Source: Cerioporus squamosus (taxonomy: Eukaryota > Basidiomycota > Agaricomycetes > Polyporales > Polyporaceae). Taken from it: a stretch of DNA of 61,922 nucleotides. Both the position numbers and the translations under genes were made by a program. The first letter of the stretch is position 1. Every line of letters starts with the position of its first letter. Shown one piece after another: positions 1 to 12,811 of this stretch. The stretch lies in assembly GCA_022592435.1 (NCBI GenBank), contig JABYQS010000194.1, positions 1 to 61,922 on the forward strand, given 5' to 3'. The notes beneath the pieces were generated by a model. The model ran no database searches. It was given only the letters and a program-made list of their open reading frames with translations, and was not told the origin of the DNA.

Positions 1-1564
1 CGGGCAAGGAGCAACAAAGGACGTACCTCGCCAGACAGCCGGCCACGATTCACCAGCCTCGGGTGTTCGGCACACGTCCGAGGCATCGGCCGTGTCGGGA
101 CTGTTGGCGGAGATGCTCACTCACCGGCGAGGACAACGCTCGAGGTCGCCCCTGGTCTGAGGAACGCGCAGGAGGCGACCCGGAGAGCCGGGCGTGCGAG
201 TCACGGTGCGGGTGCGTGCGCCCTGCGAGCAACCGTCTGTTTGTCAGCACTCGACGCGCGATACCTTGGGGACAAGGCGGGGATCACTCACGAGTCATGC
301 GTCCGCGTCGGACGGTCATGGCTTGGTGGGGCCTGGGACATCGTACCCGCCGAGGACGAGGGAGACAGCCATCGAGAGCGAGCATAGGAGACAGCCCGGC
401 GACACGACTCGGACAGCGGGGTGAGGAACCGCTTCGCAGGAGGGCACCGTACGGCTTATGTACGTGGCTCTGTTTTGCACTGTTTGCATACGGCGGGTGA
501 GCCAGCACCGAGAGGGTCCGTGCGCAATCGGCGTTGACGTCGCTTTTGCGCTTGCGTTTGCCGGCAGTCGGGACTCGGGACTCGGGCGAGGCAGCCGTCC
601 GTGTCATATGCCATCGCGCGCCGAGATATTGGCAAGTTCTCGCTCTCTCTGCTGCTCACGCCGCTGCTACCCACAGGTCTCTGCCCAGGCCAGTGCAGCG
701 TCCGCAGACACGGCATGTCAGCGACTCACAACTCCAAGCTTCAAGCCGGAGTCTGTGTTGCTGCTCACACGGAGGTGGCCGACGACTGCAGAGTATGTGC
801 ATGCCGGTTCGGTGGGAAGCCAGCCCGACAGAGGCGGGAATACAGTAGAGCGCAAGCGTCGGGAGTCGGGACTCGGACTCGAGCTCGGACTCGGGGACGG
901 CTGGCATGATCGCATGCCGCCTGTGCGTAGCGGCCGTGTGTGTTTCAGGGTGGTTCCATGGCCCGCTTGGGCGTTGGGGTTTGAACTTTCGGAAGCCATG
1001 TGAGTCCGTTGGGGTTTGAGTTGCGGCGATGAGAATGAAGTACAGTGTGTACACAGAATGTACAGATACACCATATTGTCAATACATGGGAGACCGTCCG
1101 AGTTTTGATCAAGACTTGACTTGCCGCTGGGTACATCTTCAAGCCACACGTCCTTAGTGCTTTGAGTATGACATGCCTGCAATGTGCGACGGGATCGGAA
1201 CGGCTGCTGATAAGTATCCTGTCTGGCACCCGCTCACTGGCATAGCGCACTCGGATCCTATATGCTGGAGAGGTCTCTAACAGGAACACGATCACGGAGA
1301 GGCAAGTTGACCCCGGAGCGTGGATATGAGGATGCTGCGAAGCGTTCTCGGTTCATGCTCAGGCGACGTAGGCGGTGGCTGCTCACATTGAGTCCTCCGC
1401 TGCCTCAACCTCTTGTGAAGAGCACACAGGAGAACCGAGAAAACTCTCAGCAGTATCGTCTGGAGGTACTTAGCAGCATAATTCTTTGTTCGCCATGCTT
1501 GAAAAGCGACGAGGATAAAAGGGAGAACTCTGTCTCTGCTGAACAGCTCACTCACCAGTCCGCC
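1..1564. other. Unassigned 5' segment of the repeat unit
   Basis: No gene can be supported here on either strand; open frames are short and differ between copies. It contains a low-complexity run of CGGACTC-like motifs at 860-900. The equivalent segments are 10343-11886, 20672-22237 and 31054-32619. U1 and U3 share one set of small variants here (for example near 960-1000), and U2 and U4 share the other. Confidence 0.6.
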
Positions 1565-2490
1565 ATGGCACGGACATGCACCCGCGGCCAACTTCTCTTC
1601 CTTCCGAGTCGCCCACTAAACCTGTCCGCTCATCTGCATCACAAGACCGCTCTCGCATCCACATCCGATACCATTCAAACTGAACTCCTGTTCTTGTTCT
1701 GGTCCCGCACCCCTCGCAGCTCTTCTCCACCGTCTGGCACTCTGAAGCTTTCAGATCCGGACCCCGATGACCTCCGTGGCAGTGTGCGCAAGCTCATTAC
1801 GGAGCTTCTTGGTGAGATTCTCGATCTTCCAGTCACATGCGGTTACGAGTCATGACTTCCAATTTCAGTCTTCACATCGGTGGTCCCGGGCACGCATGTG
1901 CTGGGAGGTGACGCTCTTCCGGGACCAAGTCGTCCTCCGCTAACCACGTCATTCTGATTGGCTGGCCACCCGAGGTCCCGTTCCAAGACCTCAGCAAGAG
2001 CGGTGCACCGTCAGCAAGCCCAGATGCGCACGCTCATTGGGCTCATGCTGAACAAGAAGCTCTACTTCGCCCGGGCTACCTCTGCACAGCTCCGCATCGC
2101 CCGTCTGGATGCCAGTGGTATCTCCCCGGGCCCGCTCCACCGCAAAGCTCTTCCACTGCCCAACCTCTGCCGCAGAGACATGGGGAGCCGGAAGACCCAG
2201 TACGACGACGAGGGCAATGCCCGTGTGCCCCGGTATGCCCGTGATGGCCCGAAGAGCGCCAAGATGATCGAGGAGCCGGAGGATGATACGGTTGAGACTG
2301 ACACTCAGCCGTCGGTAGTAGAATGCCTCTGCCGAGGATGCGTAATCAGTTTGGGCACCTGGGATGGTACGAGAATGGTGGTTGGCGGGAGATCGGGCAT
2401 CACTATTGTAACTCAGACTTGCCAGATGGTGGGCTGGATCACGAGGGCTCAGACTCGGACTCCATCTCTGAGTTCACCGACGATGAGTAG
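1565..2490 (+). pseudogene. Frameshifted hypothetical ORF, U1 copy
   Basis: Copy of the unrecognised ORF described at 22238-23162. In U1 it is further degraded. An extra base near 1854 brings an early stop after residue 97, additional one-base differences occur near 1943 and 2013, and a base is missing near 2312. It is probably not functional as it stands. Confidence 0.5.
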
Positions 2491-5066
2491 TACGAGTTTC
2501 CTTCTCCCTGTTTACGCAACACTATACTCCCACATAATGTGTCACTTCCTTCTGTCTTGTTCCGTTGAGGTTTAGGCCTGTGTACAAGTCATGCACACTG
2601 ACCATGTCCTATTCCGTCTGCTTGTTCACCGGCTATGGCTTTGACCGGAACACGGCACAACGTACAGACAATGAGACATCCTCATCGGCCGGAGGGAAAT
2701 AGTTTCATTAACAGTACGCGACTTCGGGAACTTCCCGGAATGGCCGCGCCATCGGCCAGTGTGTACCACTCGCTCTCTGTCCTCTCCCTCCTCCGTCATG
2801 ACTCGCCGGAGCTCACTTCCCCTGCCTACTGTCGACAACACACATGATCCTCTCACCATATGCCCGCCACTCCGTCACCTCTCGACGATGCCAACATTTC
2901 TCCGCATTGCGTACCTTTGTCGACATACCTCTGGCGGCCTTGTCTGGCAGCATGCTCGGAACCGTCGTCGACATGCCACTCGGTCACGAAGCCGGCGTTC
3001 AGCATACACTTTCACGGTGAGTACGTGCTCGGGTGTGTCTTTGCATGGACGACTGTGCGCTCTTGACTTACCGGGGTTGTCACGCAGATGACGGAGACGG
3101 CACATTTCGAACGCCACATTTGCATCGCTGAGCACTCACTGAGGTAAGCCGACGATCCTCTTGGTCGTGTGGGAGAGTGGAGACTTACCGGTACTGTCTG
3201 GATTGCACCCACAGCGCATCTCCGAACGTGTTCTTCCATGGGATTCTCGAGGCCCTGCGCCGTGCTTTCGAGTCTCACCTGCGCCAACCTCAGTGCAGCG
3301 GCTGCGCCGCTTTTCCCTCCACTCACGTATGTTCTCGATACACACCTGTGGTTCTTGTCCCGCCGCTACGTCTTGGAGTCCACACATTGTCGATCTTCTC
3401 CGCGAGTCTGAGCCGGTGCGCAGTGGCGTCACCATCCTGTCCCGGGGCCTATCCCTTGTGCGCTCCCAGTAGTATGCTGGTAGGCCCCGGACGTCCCAAT
3501 CCGGCTCTCGCGACGCTGTTCTGCGTCTCCGGGATGGCGTGTTACTGCAATCCTGCGCCGATCTTCCGGAACTTGAGGCCCGTTTGGCTCGCTTCCCGGC
3601 GGATGGAATTGACCGACATTGGATGCAGCCGGTCGTATGAGCGACTCTGCCGGTGCACGGCCTTTGCATTGCGGTCGTGCTTGGACGAGCGTCGAGAGAA
3701 CGAGAAGCGGGGCGTACGTCCTACGGTTGCAGCGGTCATTGCAGCGGATTGTCAGGTGTTTCCCATGCAGGGGACGTGAGTCTTCCCGAGCGCAAGGAGG
3801 TATTGTGCGCGAGTATCAGCGACAGCATAGGATCCCCAGACATTCGAGGTACGTCTTCGTCCGGCAAGTCTCGAGGAAGAGTCCATAGATGTCCCAGAAC
3901 GCGTCATCCGGCCAGTATCGACACTTCAGCCATGCTCCCGGGCGACATCCTCGATCCCGGAGTCGTCCGAGTACCCAGCTCCGAGCCATCCTCAGAGTCT
4001 CGAGAACTACGTCAGGCCACCAGGTACGCAAGTTCTCACTTACATGACACCGTACGTTCCGTTCTCACTTACCTGACACCATACACGGTTCCTCTCTCGC
4101 CGCCAGCATGGCTATACGCGCACCCCGAAGTCTTCGAAGTCGTCGAGCAGGTTTATACAGTCCCAGGCACGTGCTGTCTTCGCACTCGAGAAGACAGAAA
4201 GCTCGCAAGCTCATAACGCGGCCAGACTAGCGTGTAGAAATGGAGGCGACGAGGAGGAGGGCTTCATGGTGGTGGTGGTCGAGAGACAAGAGCGGGCGCG
4301 CGCCGCGGTGCGCCAAGTCGAGATAGGCGCTCGCTCTGCGGAACTTGCCCGGGCTCGTCGGCTATGGTTTAGATGCTCTTCGTCTTGTACTCGCCCTGCG
4401 CGCGGTCGTTTCGGAGTGCATGTACTATGCCTGCCTCTATACTACTACCTTCTCTCTCGCCCATGCGAATTTGCTGCTAGTGTTGCCCGCCGTATGGCTT
4501 GTTCTGGAGTGCATAGTAGTACTGGCCCCGAGCCTTCAGGTTTCGACGTTCGAGTGCGATAGATACTTGCCACACTGCGAGCAAAGTCAGCAAAAGGAGG
4601 GCTCGGCCAGGAGAAAGACTGCAGGCAGACAGGTCAGTGAAACTCATCCTCGAGCTCGCACGAAGACCCACCTTCTCCTCGAGACCCTCTGTGCTCCTGT
4701 GACCTACTGAACGCTCTCCGCAAGCCGTACAACAAAGAGAACGCGTCCGACGTTTCTATACAACCCCTACAGTGCCCTATACATCCCCCAGAGTGTCCGG
4801 AGTAAAGTGATCGATCTGGGGATCTCCCCCCGGCGAACGCGAGCCAGGCGCCGTCTCCGAGTCTCGCTGTCGCCTTTCTTCTCTCTCTTCATGCTTCCCG
4901 CTCGGAGTGGGATGGGAGACTGCGGACGGTGCGTACTTGAGTTTCTGCATGCCGGCGACGCGCGTGCGAACTTGTCGACGAGCAAAATATATTTCGTCTG
5001 TCTACTACATCCCGCTTCCGTACCCTACACCCGCCTGCGCGAGAGCCGGCCACTCGAAGTCCCTCG

Positions 5067-7005
5067 TCAGGACGCGCCGCCGCCGCCGGTGTACGGAGAG
5101 TCAACCTTGTTCTCGATCTCGAGCATCGCGCAGAACGCCGCCGTCTGCGGGTTCGGATAGTACGGTGCTGCAACAGGAGCATCGTCAGCACCCACAATAC
5201 GCGCACATCGGGACGGGACGTACGCTGCATCTTCGCGTGCGGGTCTTTGTGGTCCGGACCGGGGGCGGTCATCGCGAACTGCTGCACGTCCTCGACCCCC
5301 GCGATCCCGCCGTCCTTGCCCGCGAGGACGTGCGTCTGCACCCACTCGAGCTCGCGTGCGACGGCGGCGCGCGCGGGGGCTTCCTCCGGGTAGGCAGATT
5401 GGTTGCGCTGGAGGGACATGTGCTGGTTGAACGCGCGTGTGATCGCGAGCCATTCGGGGTCGAAGGCGAGGATCGGAGGCGACGAGGACAAGGGGGCATC
5501 GATGTCTATGACCTGGCGTGGATGTCGGATGTGAGTTGGGGTCACGGGCGCATGGCTGGATGCGTACCTCGAGGAACTGCCTTCGAGGGAGACACTTGTC
5601 CAGCGCGAGGAACTTCGTCTCCGTTGGCGGCGGAGGCGGCGTCTCGACCTCGTCTTCCTCCTCGTCCAACGCGATCTCGTCCGGGTTGGTCCTCTGCACC
5701 GCGCCGCTCTCCGCACCCGCGCCTACAGCGTCGCCTCCCTCCTCGTCATCGTCGATGCTGATCTCATCCGGGTTCGTCTTCTCCGCACTCGCAGTGGCAC
5801 TCCCCGCCGCCTGATGCACGACCGTCGCCTCGAAGCGACAGTGCAGATGCGCCGAGAACCACCACTGCGGCCTGAGCGTGCGCAGGAGGCCCATCATGGG
5901 CGGGGAGCCGAGCGCGCCCTTGTTGATGTCGTCCCGGAAGTAGGGTTTGCGTCGGAGGAGCCCGCGCAGGTCGCCGTGGTGCTCGATGCCCTGCGGCCAG
6001 TCGTGCGAGAGGAAGACTGCTGGGGAGGAGAGCTACATGGGGCGGCGCAGGTCAGCCAGAGGCCGGCAGATGCGGACAGAGGAAGGGCGCACGAGGGAGA
6101 GACGGATGATGCTGTACTGGCGAATGTGGTATATGCTGCGCATCGTGCCGTGGTTGTACGGGATGCGCTCGTGGTGGCCTGCGGTCGCGGTGAGCACATG
6201 GCCTGTCTGCGCGCGAGGGACCCACCTAAGCGGAAGTCTCCTGGCTTGAAGATGCCCGACGCGCCTGCGATGCGCACGCCGTTGACCTGGACGCACCCCG
6301 CGTGCCCGAGGAAGTAGATGTTCGGCGCGAGCCATCCGCCATGGTACCTGTGCGCGCGGAGTCAGCACCTGACAGAGAGTCGGAACCACCGGCAGTACTC
6401 TTCATGGGGAGCTGGCGCGAGCGTGTCTGCGGGCCGCCGGGTCATGGTAACACGGGCGTACACAGCAGCGATGAGGAAAGGCCCGAAGAGCAGATGCCCG
6501 ACGCGATATGGAGGGCGGGAGGCGCATTGAGAGCGCGCCCGAACCAGTGGCCACGCTTCGACTCTCCATGGAGAGTCTGTCTACTCGTTCTGACGTCCTC
6601 GAGACGAGTGGCACTCACAGCTCCCAGAAGTAGTTCGACGCCTCGTGGTTCCCGCCAATAACCACCGTCAAGATCGGAGCCTTCGCCTCGCCGGTATAGT
6701 ACCTACGATACACTCGTCAGATACTCCACATCCAGAGCCGCGTACACGAGAAGCCCACCTACTTGGCGAAGCCGCCGAGCTGCTTGTACTTGTCCGGGAC
6801 GGCCATGCACTGGAGGTCGCGGTGGTTGCGGACCGCCTGGAAGTCGCCGCAGACGAGGAGGAGGTCGACGGAGTACCCGTTCTGCTGCTCGAGCGCGGCA
6901 ATCTGGGCGTATATCGCGTCGAGCTCGCCGTGGCAGCAGCCTTCAATGGCGATCTGCGCGCGGGTGAGGAGGCTGGGGAGGGCGGCGTACGAGACGTACC
7001 TTCAT
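5067..7005 (-). CDS. DBR1: Lariat debranching enzyme Dbr1, U1 copy
   Basis: RNA lariat debranching enzyme: it hydrolyses the 2'-5' phosphodiester bond of excised intron lariats in the nucleus, so introns can be turned over. I traced eight exons: 7005-7000, 6953-6763, 6702-6619, 6347-6226, 6178-6093, 6032-5568, 5512-5224 and 5167-5067. All phases agree and give 447 aa; yeast Dbr1 has about 405. The first exon encodes only Met-Lys. Metallophosphatase motifs appear in order: [12 protein letters not shown] near residue 6, CGDF near 41, GGNHEAS near 85, [10 protein letters not shown] near 175 and [11 protein letters not shown] near 225. The C-terminal part has an acidic linker with two NPDEI repeats and the Dbr1-specific [17 protein letters not shown] segment. 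It is divergent from RPF2. Confidence 0.93.
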
Positions 7006-7279
7006 GTTGCGCCTTCTCTCCTGCGCTCGAGGTGGTTCCAGATGACTTATTGGTGTCGTTGAACTAGTCTTCAGAGCCGCAAAAAGCGTCGCAACCTCTC
7101 CGAATGTCCGAGCGGCAGTCGGAGGAGAAGGAGGAGAGACAAGCGAGACGGACGATCGACGAGGAACGCGAGGCAGAGGAAGCGCCCATGCATGCAGCGG
7201 ACGAATCTATGGGCGCTTCGCAGCTTGACCTCATCTCTTCCGCTTGAAATTTGTCCCTTCCTCGTCCTCTCTTCGCAGC
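7006..7279. promoter_or_regulatory. Shared divergent promoter, DBR1/RPF2, U1
   Basis: Only 274 bp separates the two start codons, which point away from each other, so both promoters must lie here or within neighbouring 5' sequence. I see no clear TATA box. The segment contains an inverted-repeat-like gcgcccatgcatgcag stretch near 7180 and a pyrimidine-rich tract before the RPF2 ATG. U1 differs from U2-U4 by an extra stretch near 7049-7064. Confidence 0.6.
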
Positions 7280-8817
7280 ATGTTGCGGACAGTGTGAGTG
7301 GCCTGCTTTCGCATGGGGTACTCGTACTAACGCTAGTATGGCCAGAAAACCGAAAAATGCGCGGTCGAAGCGTGTGCTGCAGGCTCGCGAGCCGAAGGAG
7401 GTCGAGGACCCCGGACGGCCATCTTCGTGAAGGGCACGCACGCCGGAGAGAAAGTGAACGGTGTCATGAAGGAGCTGGTGCGTCTCTCCCTCGTTCTCCT
7501 ACCCATTTTACTCCTCACTGAGCAAACCCCTCCGGGCAGATGGCACTGAAAAGGCCGAACGCGATCTCATTCTCGAAGAAGAACGCCGTGCGCCCGTTCG
7601 AGGACGCGGCGTCGCTCGAGTTCTGGGCGCAGAAGAACGACGCGAGCATGTTCGTGGTCGGGCAGAGCACGAAGAAGCGGCCGCATGGGATGACGTTCGT
7701 GCGGATGTTCGACTATCGGGTGCTGGACATGTGCGAGGTCGGGGTGGACGATTGGAAGAGCATGACTGACTTCAAGGTGCGTTCTCTCTCCTGTTTGCGT
7801 TTGCGGTTGTCCTTCCTTCTTCCCCGTCCCTTTGGTTCGCTCGACGGTCTTCCCGCTGTGTCTGCATCTTCTTGCAGCGGGTCCAGCTGTCCCTTTCCTG
7901 CGTTTGGCCGTGTCGCCCCAGTCTCCGTCAACCGTGCACTACGCTCTGTGAGGCACATAAGAGGACGGAGGAGGCATGCGCTTCAGCGACGTATGAGACC
8001 TGCCGTTGTGCGCGCAAGGTCGTCGTTTGCCTATGCGAAGGCCTCGAGCGGGCGACAGCTATTGTAGTATGGCAAGATGTTGAGCATGAACGTCGTTCAC
8101 CCTACTTCTCTCAGACTTTGCGCTCACACTTGAGGTGGAGCTGACACTTGTACGCAGACACCGAAAGCAACACCGGGACACAAGCCGATGCTGCACTTTG
8201 CGTCGGAGCTGTTCGACTCGCACCCGCGGTTCATCCAGCTCAAGTCGATGCTCATGGACTTCTTCAACGGCGAGGCTATCGACGCGATACATCTCGCAGG
8301 TCTCGAGCATGTCATTAGCATATCCCTCGGACCGACGCCGCCTACACTGAACGCTGCGACGTCGACGCTGCAAGCCTCCACGTCCACATCCGAGGACGTC
8401 TCCTCTCTCCCAAAGGTGCACATCCGCGCATACACGATCCGCCTGCTCAAGTCCGGGACACGCGTGCCGCGGGTCGAGCTCACGCCGATGGGGCCGTCGC
8501 TGGACCTGTCGCTGCGCCGACACACGGACGCGGACGCGGAGCTGTGGAAGCAGGCGATGAAGCGTCCGAAGCTGCGGAAGCAGGAGGTGGAGAGGGGCTG
8601 GGGAAGAAGCGGAAGAACCTGGAGGTGGACAAGATGGGCGACCTGCGGGAAGGATACACGTCGGGAAGCAGGACCTGGGGACGCTGCAGACGCGGAAGAT
8701 GGAGGGGCTGAAGGCGGGGCGGGACGACATGCACGTCGACGACGAGGGCGAGGACGGGGGCGGCGAGGACGGTGGGGAGGACGGCGGGCGGAGGCGGATA
8801 CGAGCGAGGCAGCGTAG
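7280..8817 (+). pseudogene. RPF2: Ribosome biogenesis factor Rpf2, U1 copy, frameshifted
   Basis: Same exon layout as the intact copies: 7280-7293, 7346-7477, 7540-7776 and 8158-8817. One base is missing in exon 2 near 7412 (gaccccgg against gaccctcgg or gacccccgg), which shifts the frame and brings a stop within a few codons. Exon 4 lacks three more single bases near 8597, 8650 and 8813. Together these restore the final stop, but they replace the C-terminal LQTRKMKGLK region with an unrelated arginine-rich stretch. Either this copy is a pseudogene or the assembly has homopolymer errors here; the sequence alone cannot separate the two. Confidence 0.8.
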
Positions 8818-10342
8818 AGGTCAGATGTGCAGCAGCCGCTTACATGACACATGGGATGGGCAGCGACAGCCGATTCCGGCCTGCGTGCGCTGTTTGCGGA
8901 CAACGCCCCGACCCCCGCGTCCCCGCTCTGACCGCATCCGTGCTCCCTGCACTCTCCGTCCCTGTGGCTCGCTCGCGACTCGCGCTGCTGGGGCTCCCGG
9001 ACTCGCAGCCCACGATCCCTGCCGCCTCGCCACCGCGCCGAACCACTCCCTCGCGTCCTGCGAGGTTATCAGCCAACGCGCCCGCGCGACAGCAGAGCAC
9101 GCACCGCGCACACTGGCTCGGACGCGCACTTCGCCGTCGGTAGTATGGACGCTTGAGACGAGGAGGACGGCGGGGCAGACGTCGACCGTAGCGCAGCGCG
9201 CATAACGGAGTTGGTCGCTCGTTCGCCACGGCAGGAGGTAAGACAGTGTCCCTCGCACTCCAAGCCTCTCCCCCAGCACACGCGCTGTCACAGCCCATCC
9301 CTGCCGTCCATCGTCTCGACGTCCGCGAACCTGCGCGCGCCGTTCTCTGACTCCGTTTGTCAGTATCCCGCCCTCGCATATTCGGAAGCACGCGCCTGTA
9401 TTTGGATGTCGCTCAAGGTAAGCACAACACGTTTTCCGTCTCATTACCCGTCCCATGTCCTGTCCTGTCCATACGATACCGCGAATGCGAGCAGCTTTCC
9501 CGCCCGGAGACACATCAACCGGCGGGCTTTCTCGAGCTCGACCCCGCTGTCACAGAGGTACGCGGAATAGCGTCCGAGCACTTGGACTGGCGACCTGCAG
9601 CCGCGTACGCTGCTCGGACGCGCCGGGTCGACTCAGATCGAGGGCGAGATCCGCATGCCCTCCACATCTTGCTGCGTGCTGTGCTCAGACGAGTCTGCGC
9701 TACGAGCCGGTGAGCAGTGCCGACCTCGAGCGCAATGCTCACAGCCAAATGTATTCCTCGTCGATGATACACAGCACAAGTCACACAACCACTCGTGTCC
9801 AGCCCGCCGACTCATGGAAGACGCCTTGTATGTTTTCGTATGTCTCCGTCCATCTTGTTCATCCGCTCACTCGGGTGTTCTACGCAGTCTCCGGCCTGGA
9901 CTTCTCATTTCGAACGAACTACTTGTGGCGCATGTACGCTACCAGCAGCCCTCCTCAGAACCGGACAGCGCGTCTCGCATCTCGACCGCCCGCCGTCGAC
10001 TCACTCTCGAGTCTGCATTTCGCCTCTCCCTTCCTGGTTCTCTGCCGACCCTCGCCACCGCCGCGTCCTCTGCCGCCCCGACGAACGGTCTAGGTGGTAC
10101 GGCGCGAGCTTGAGTACAACGCCCGCCGGTTGCGGGCTGTACTCTACGGCGCACACTGGGCCCGTCATTCCACTTCCGACACACATCCTGCACGTACGAG
10201 ACGCCACCGACTGTCCTCGGAAGTGTGACCAGCTGACAGTAAGCACTTCTCCAGTCTCATCCACCCCGAACGCTCAAGCACCCTCAGGCTCCGAGTGTCG
10301 CGCCGCCGTGCTGTTATCCCGGATCCTGCGTCAGCCAGAACG
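8818..10342. other. Unassigned tail segment of U1
   Basis: About 1.5 kb between RPF2 and the next unit. There are plus-strand stretches that look like exon pieces with GT-AG flanks. One ends in IWMSLK before gtaagc at 9418; another (FLELDPAVTE, then GIASEHLDWRPAAAYAARTR) lies near 9520-9640. I cannot join them into a convincing gene. Equivalent segments are 19158-20671 and 29519-31053; U4 lacks this region. Treat it as possible gene remnants. Confidence 0.4.
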
Positions 10343-11886
10343 CGGGCAAGGAGCAACGAAGGACGTACCTCGCCAGACATCCGGCCACGATTCACCAGCC
10401 TCGGGTGTTCGGCACACGTCCGAGGCATCGGCCGTCTCGGGACTGTTGGCGGAGATGCTCACTCACCGGCGAGGACAACGCTCGAGGTCACCCCTGGTCG
10501 AGGAACGCAGGAGGCGACCCGGAGAGCCGGGCGTGCGAGTCACGGTGCGGGTGCGTGCGCCCTGCGAGCAACCGTCTGTTTGTCAGTACTCGACGCGCGA
10601 TACCTTGGGGACAAGGCGGGGATCACTCACGAGTCATGCGTCCGCGTCGGACGGTCATGGCTTGGTGGGGCCTGGGACATCGTACCCGCCGAGGACGAGG
10701 GAGACAGCCATCGAGAGCGAAGACATAGGAGACAGCCCGGGCGACACGACTCGGACAGCGGGGTGGAGGAACGCGCTTCGCAGGAGGGCACCGTACGGCT
10801 TATGTACGTGGCTCTGTTTGTGCACTGTTTGCATACGGCGGGTGAGCCAAGCACCGAGAGGGTCCGTGCGCAATCGGCGTTGACGTCGCTTTTGCGCTTG
10901 CGTTTGCCGGCAGTCGGGACTCGGGACTCGGGCGAGGCAGCCGTCCGTGTCATATGCCATCGCGCGCCGAGATATTGGCAAGTTCTCGCTCCTCCGTTGC
11001 TCACGCCTGCGACCCACAGGTCCCTGCCCATGCCAGTGCAGCGTCCGCAGACACGGCATGTCAGCGACTCACAACTGCAAGCTTCAAGCCGGAGTCTGTG
11101 TTTGCTGCTCACACGGAGGTGGCCGACGACTGCAGAGTATGTGCATGCCGGCTCGGTGGGAAGCCAGCCTGACAGAGGCGGGAATACAGTAGAGCGCAAG
11201 CGTCGGGAGTCGGGACTCGGACTCGAGCTCGGACTCGGGGACGGCTGGCATGATCGCATGCCACCTGTGCGTAGCGGCCGTGTGTGTTTCAGGGTGGTTC
11301 CATGGGCTTGGGTGTTGGGGTTGGAACTTTTGGAAGCCATGCGAGTCCGTTGGGGTTTGAGTTGCGGCGATGAGAATGAAGTACAGTGTGTACAGATACA
11401 CCATATTGTCAATACATGGGAGACCGTCCGAGTTTTGATCAAGACTTGACTTGCCGCTGGGTACATCTTCAAGCCACACGTCCTTAGTGCTTTGAGTATG
11501 ACGTGCCTGCAATGTGCGACGGGATCGGAACGGCTGCTGATAAGTATCCTGTTTGGCACCCGCTCACTGGCATACGCGCACTCGGATCCTATATGCTGGA
11601 GAGGTCTCTAACAGGAACACGATCACGGAGAGGCAAGTTGACCCCGGAGCGTGGATATGAGGATGCTGCGAAGCGTTCTCGGTTCATGCTCAGGCGACGT
11701 AGGCGGTGGCTGCTCGCGTTGAGTCCTCCGCTGCCTCAACCTCTTGTGAAGAGCACACAGGAGAAGACTCTCAGCAGTATCGTCTGGAGGTACTTAGCAG
11801 CATAATTCTTTGTTCGCCATGCTTGAAGCAAACGAGGATAAAAGGGAGAACTCTGTCCTGCTGAACAGCTCACTCACCAGTCCGCC

Positions 11887-12811
11887 ATGGCACGGACATC
11901 CACCCGCGGCCGACTTCTCTTCCATTCCGAGTCGCCCACTAAACCTGTCCGCTCATCTGCTCACAAGACCGCTCTCGATCCACATGCAATACCATTCACA
12001 CTGAACCGTCCTGTTCTTGTTCTGGTCCCGCACCCCTCGCAGCTCTCTCCACCGTCTGGCACTCTGAAGCTTTCAGATCCGGACCCCGATGACCTCCGTG
12101 GCAGTGTGCGCAAGCTCATTACGGAGCTTCTTGGTGAGATTCTCGATCTTCCAGTCACATGCGGTTACGAGTCTGACTTCAAATTCAGTCTTCACATCCG
12201 GTGTCCCGGGCGCACGCATGTGCTGGGAGGTGACGCTCTTCCGGGACCAAGTCGTCCTCCGCTACCACGTCATTCTGATTGGCTGGCCACCCGAGGTCCC
12301 GTTCCAAGACCTCAGCAAGAGCGGCGCACCGTCAGCAGCCCAGATGCGCACGCTCATTGGGCTCATGCTGAACAAGAAGCTCTACTTCGCCCGGGCGACC
12401 TCTGCACAGCTCCGCATCGCCCGTCTGGATGCCAGTGGTATCTCCCCGGGCCCGCTCCACCGCGAAGCTCTTCCACTGCCCAACCTCTGCCGCAGAGACA
12501 TGGGGAGCCGGAAGACCCAGTACGACGACGAGGGCAATGCCCGTGTGCACCAGTATGCCCGTGATGGCCCGAAGAGCGCCAAGATGATCGAGGAGCCGGA
12601 GGATGATACGGTTGAGACTGACACTCAGCCGTCGGGTAGTAGAATGCCTCTGCCGAGGATGCGTAATCAGTTTGGGCACCTGGGATGGTACGAGAATGGT
12701 GGCTGGCGGGAGATCGGGCATCACTATTGTAACTCAGACTTGCCAGATGGTGGGCTGGATCACGAGGGCTCAGACTCGGACTCAATCTCTGAGTTCACCG
12801 ACGATGAGTAG
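11887..12811 (+). pseudogene. Frameshifted hypothetical ORF, U2 copy
   Basis: Copy of the ORF described at 22238-23162, with the same two overlapping frames: 11887-12564 for the N-terminal part and 12089-12811 for the C-terminal part. There are small substitutions only, such as a His-Gln pair near 12547 where the others read Pro-Arg. Confidence 0.5.

Larger units (their letters stand above)
1..10342 (+). repeat. Tandem segmental duplication, unit 1 (U1)
   Basis: First visible copy of a direct tandem repeat of about 10.3 kb. The same landmark near the unit start (cgggcaaggagcaac) recurs at 10343, 20672 and 31054, and the RPF2 exon 3 start recurs at 7540, 17853, 28214 and 39274. The unit holds an unassigned segment, a frameshifted ORF, DBR1 on the minus strand, RPF2 on the plus strand, and a second unassigned tail. 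The window begins inside or at the edge of this copy, so more copies may lie to the left. U1 carries several single-base losses relative to the other copies, for example near 7412, 8597, 8650 and 8813. Confidence 0.96.

Noticed and set aside
4477..4671. Small minus-strand gene ending YYYALQNKPYGGQH
   Set aside because: Coding-like appearance, but the frame is broken in U2, starts from an intron-like region, and no family is recognised.
6668..7067. Ser/Arg-rich frames on both strands over DBR1 exon 2
   Set aside because: Off-frame readings of the DBR1 exon, which has the metallophosphatase motifs in its own frame.
7777..8157. C/D-box snoRNA in RPF2 intron 3
   Set aside because: I found only weak box-like strings (agatgttga) and no convincing C/D pair with terminal stem; left as a question, not a feature.
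8059..8903. Large minus-strand frames over RPF2 exon 4 and its equivalents
   Set aside because: Antisense shadows of a high-GC coding exon; RPF2 is clearly the real gene.
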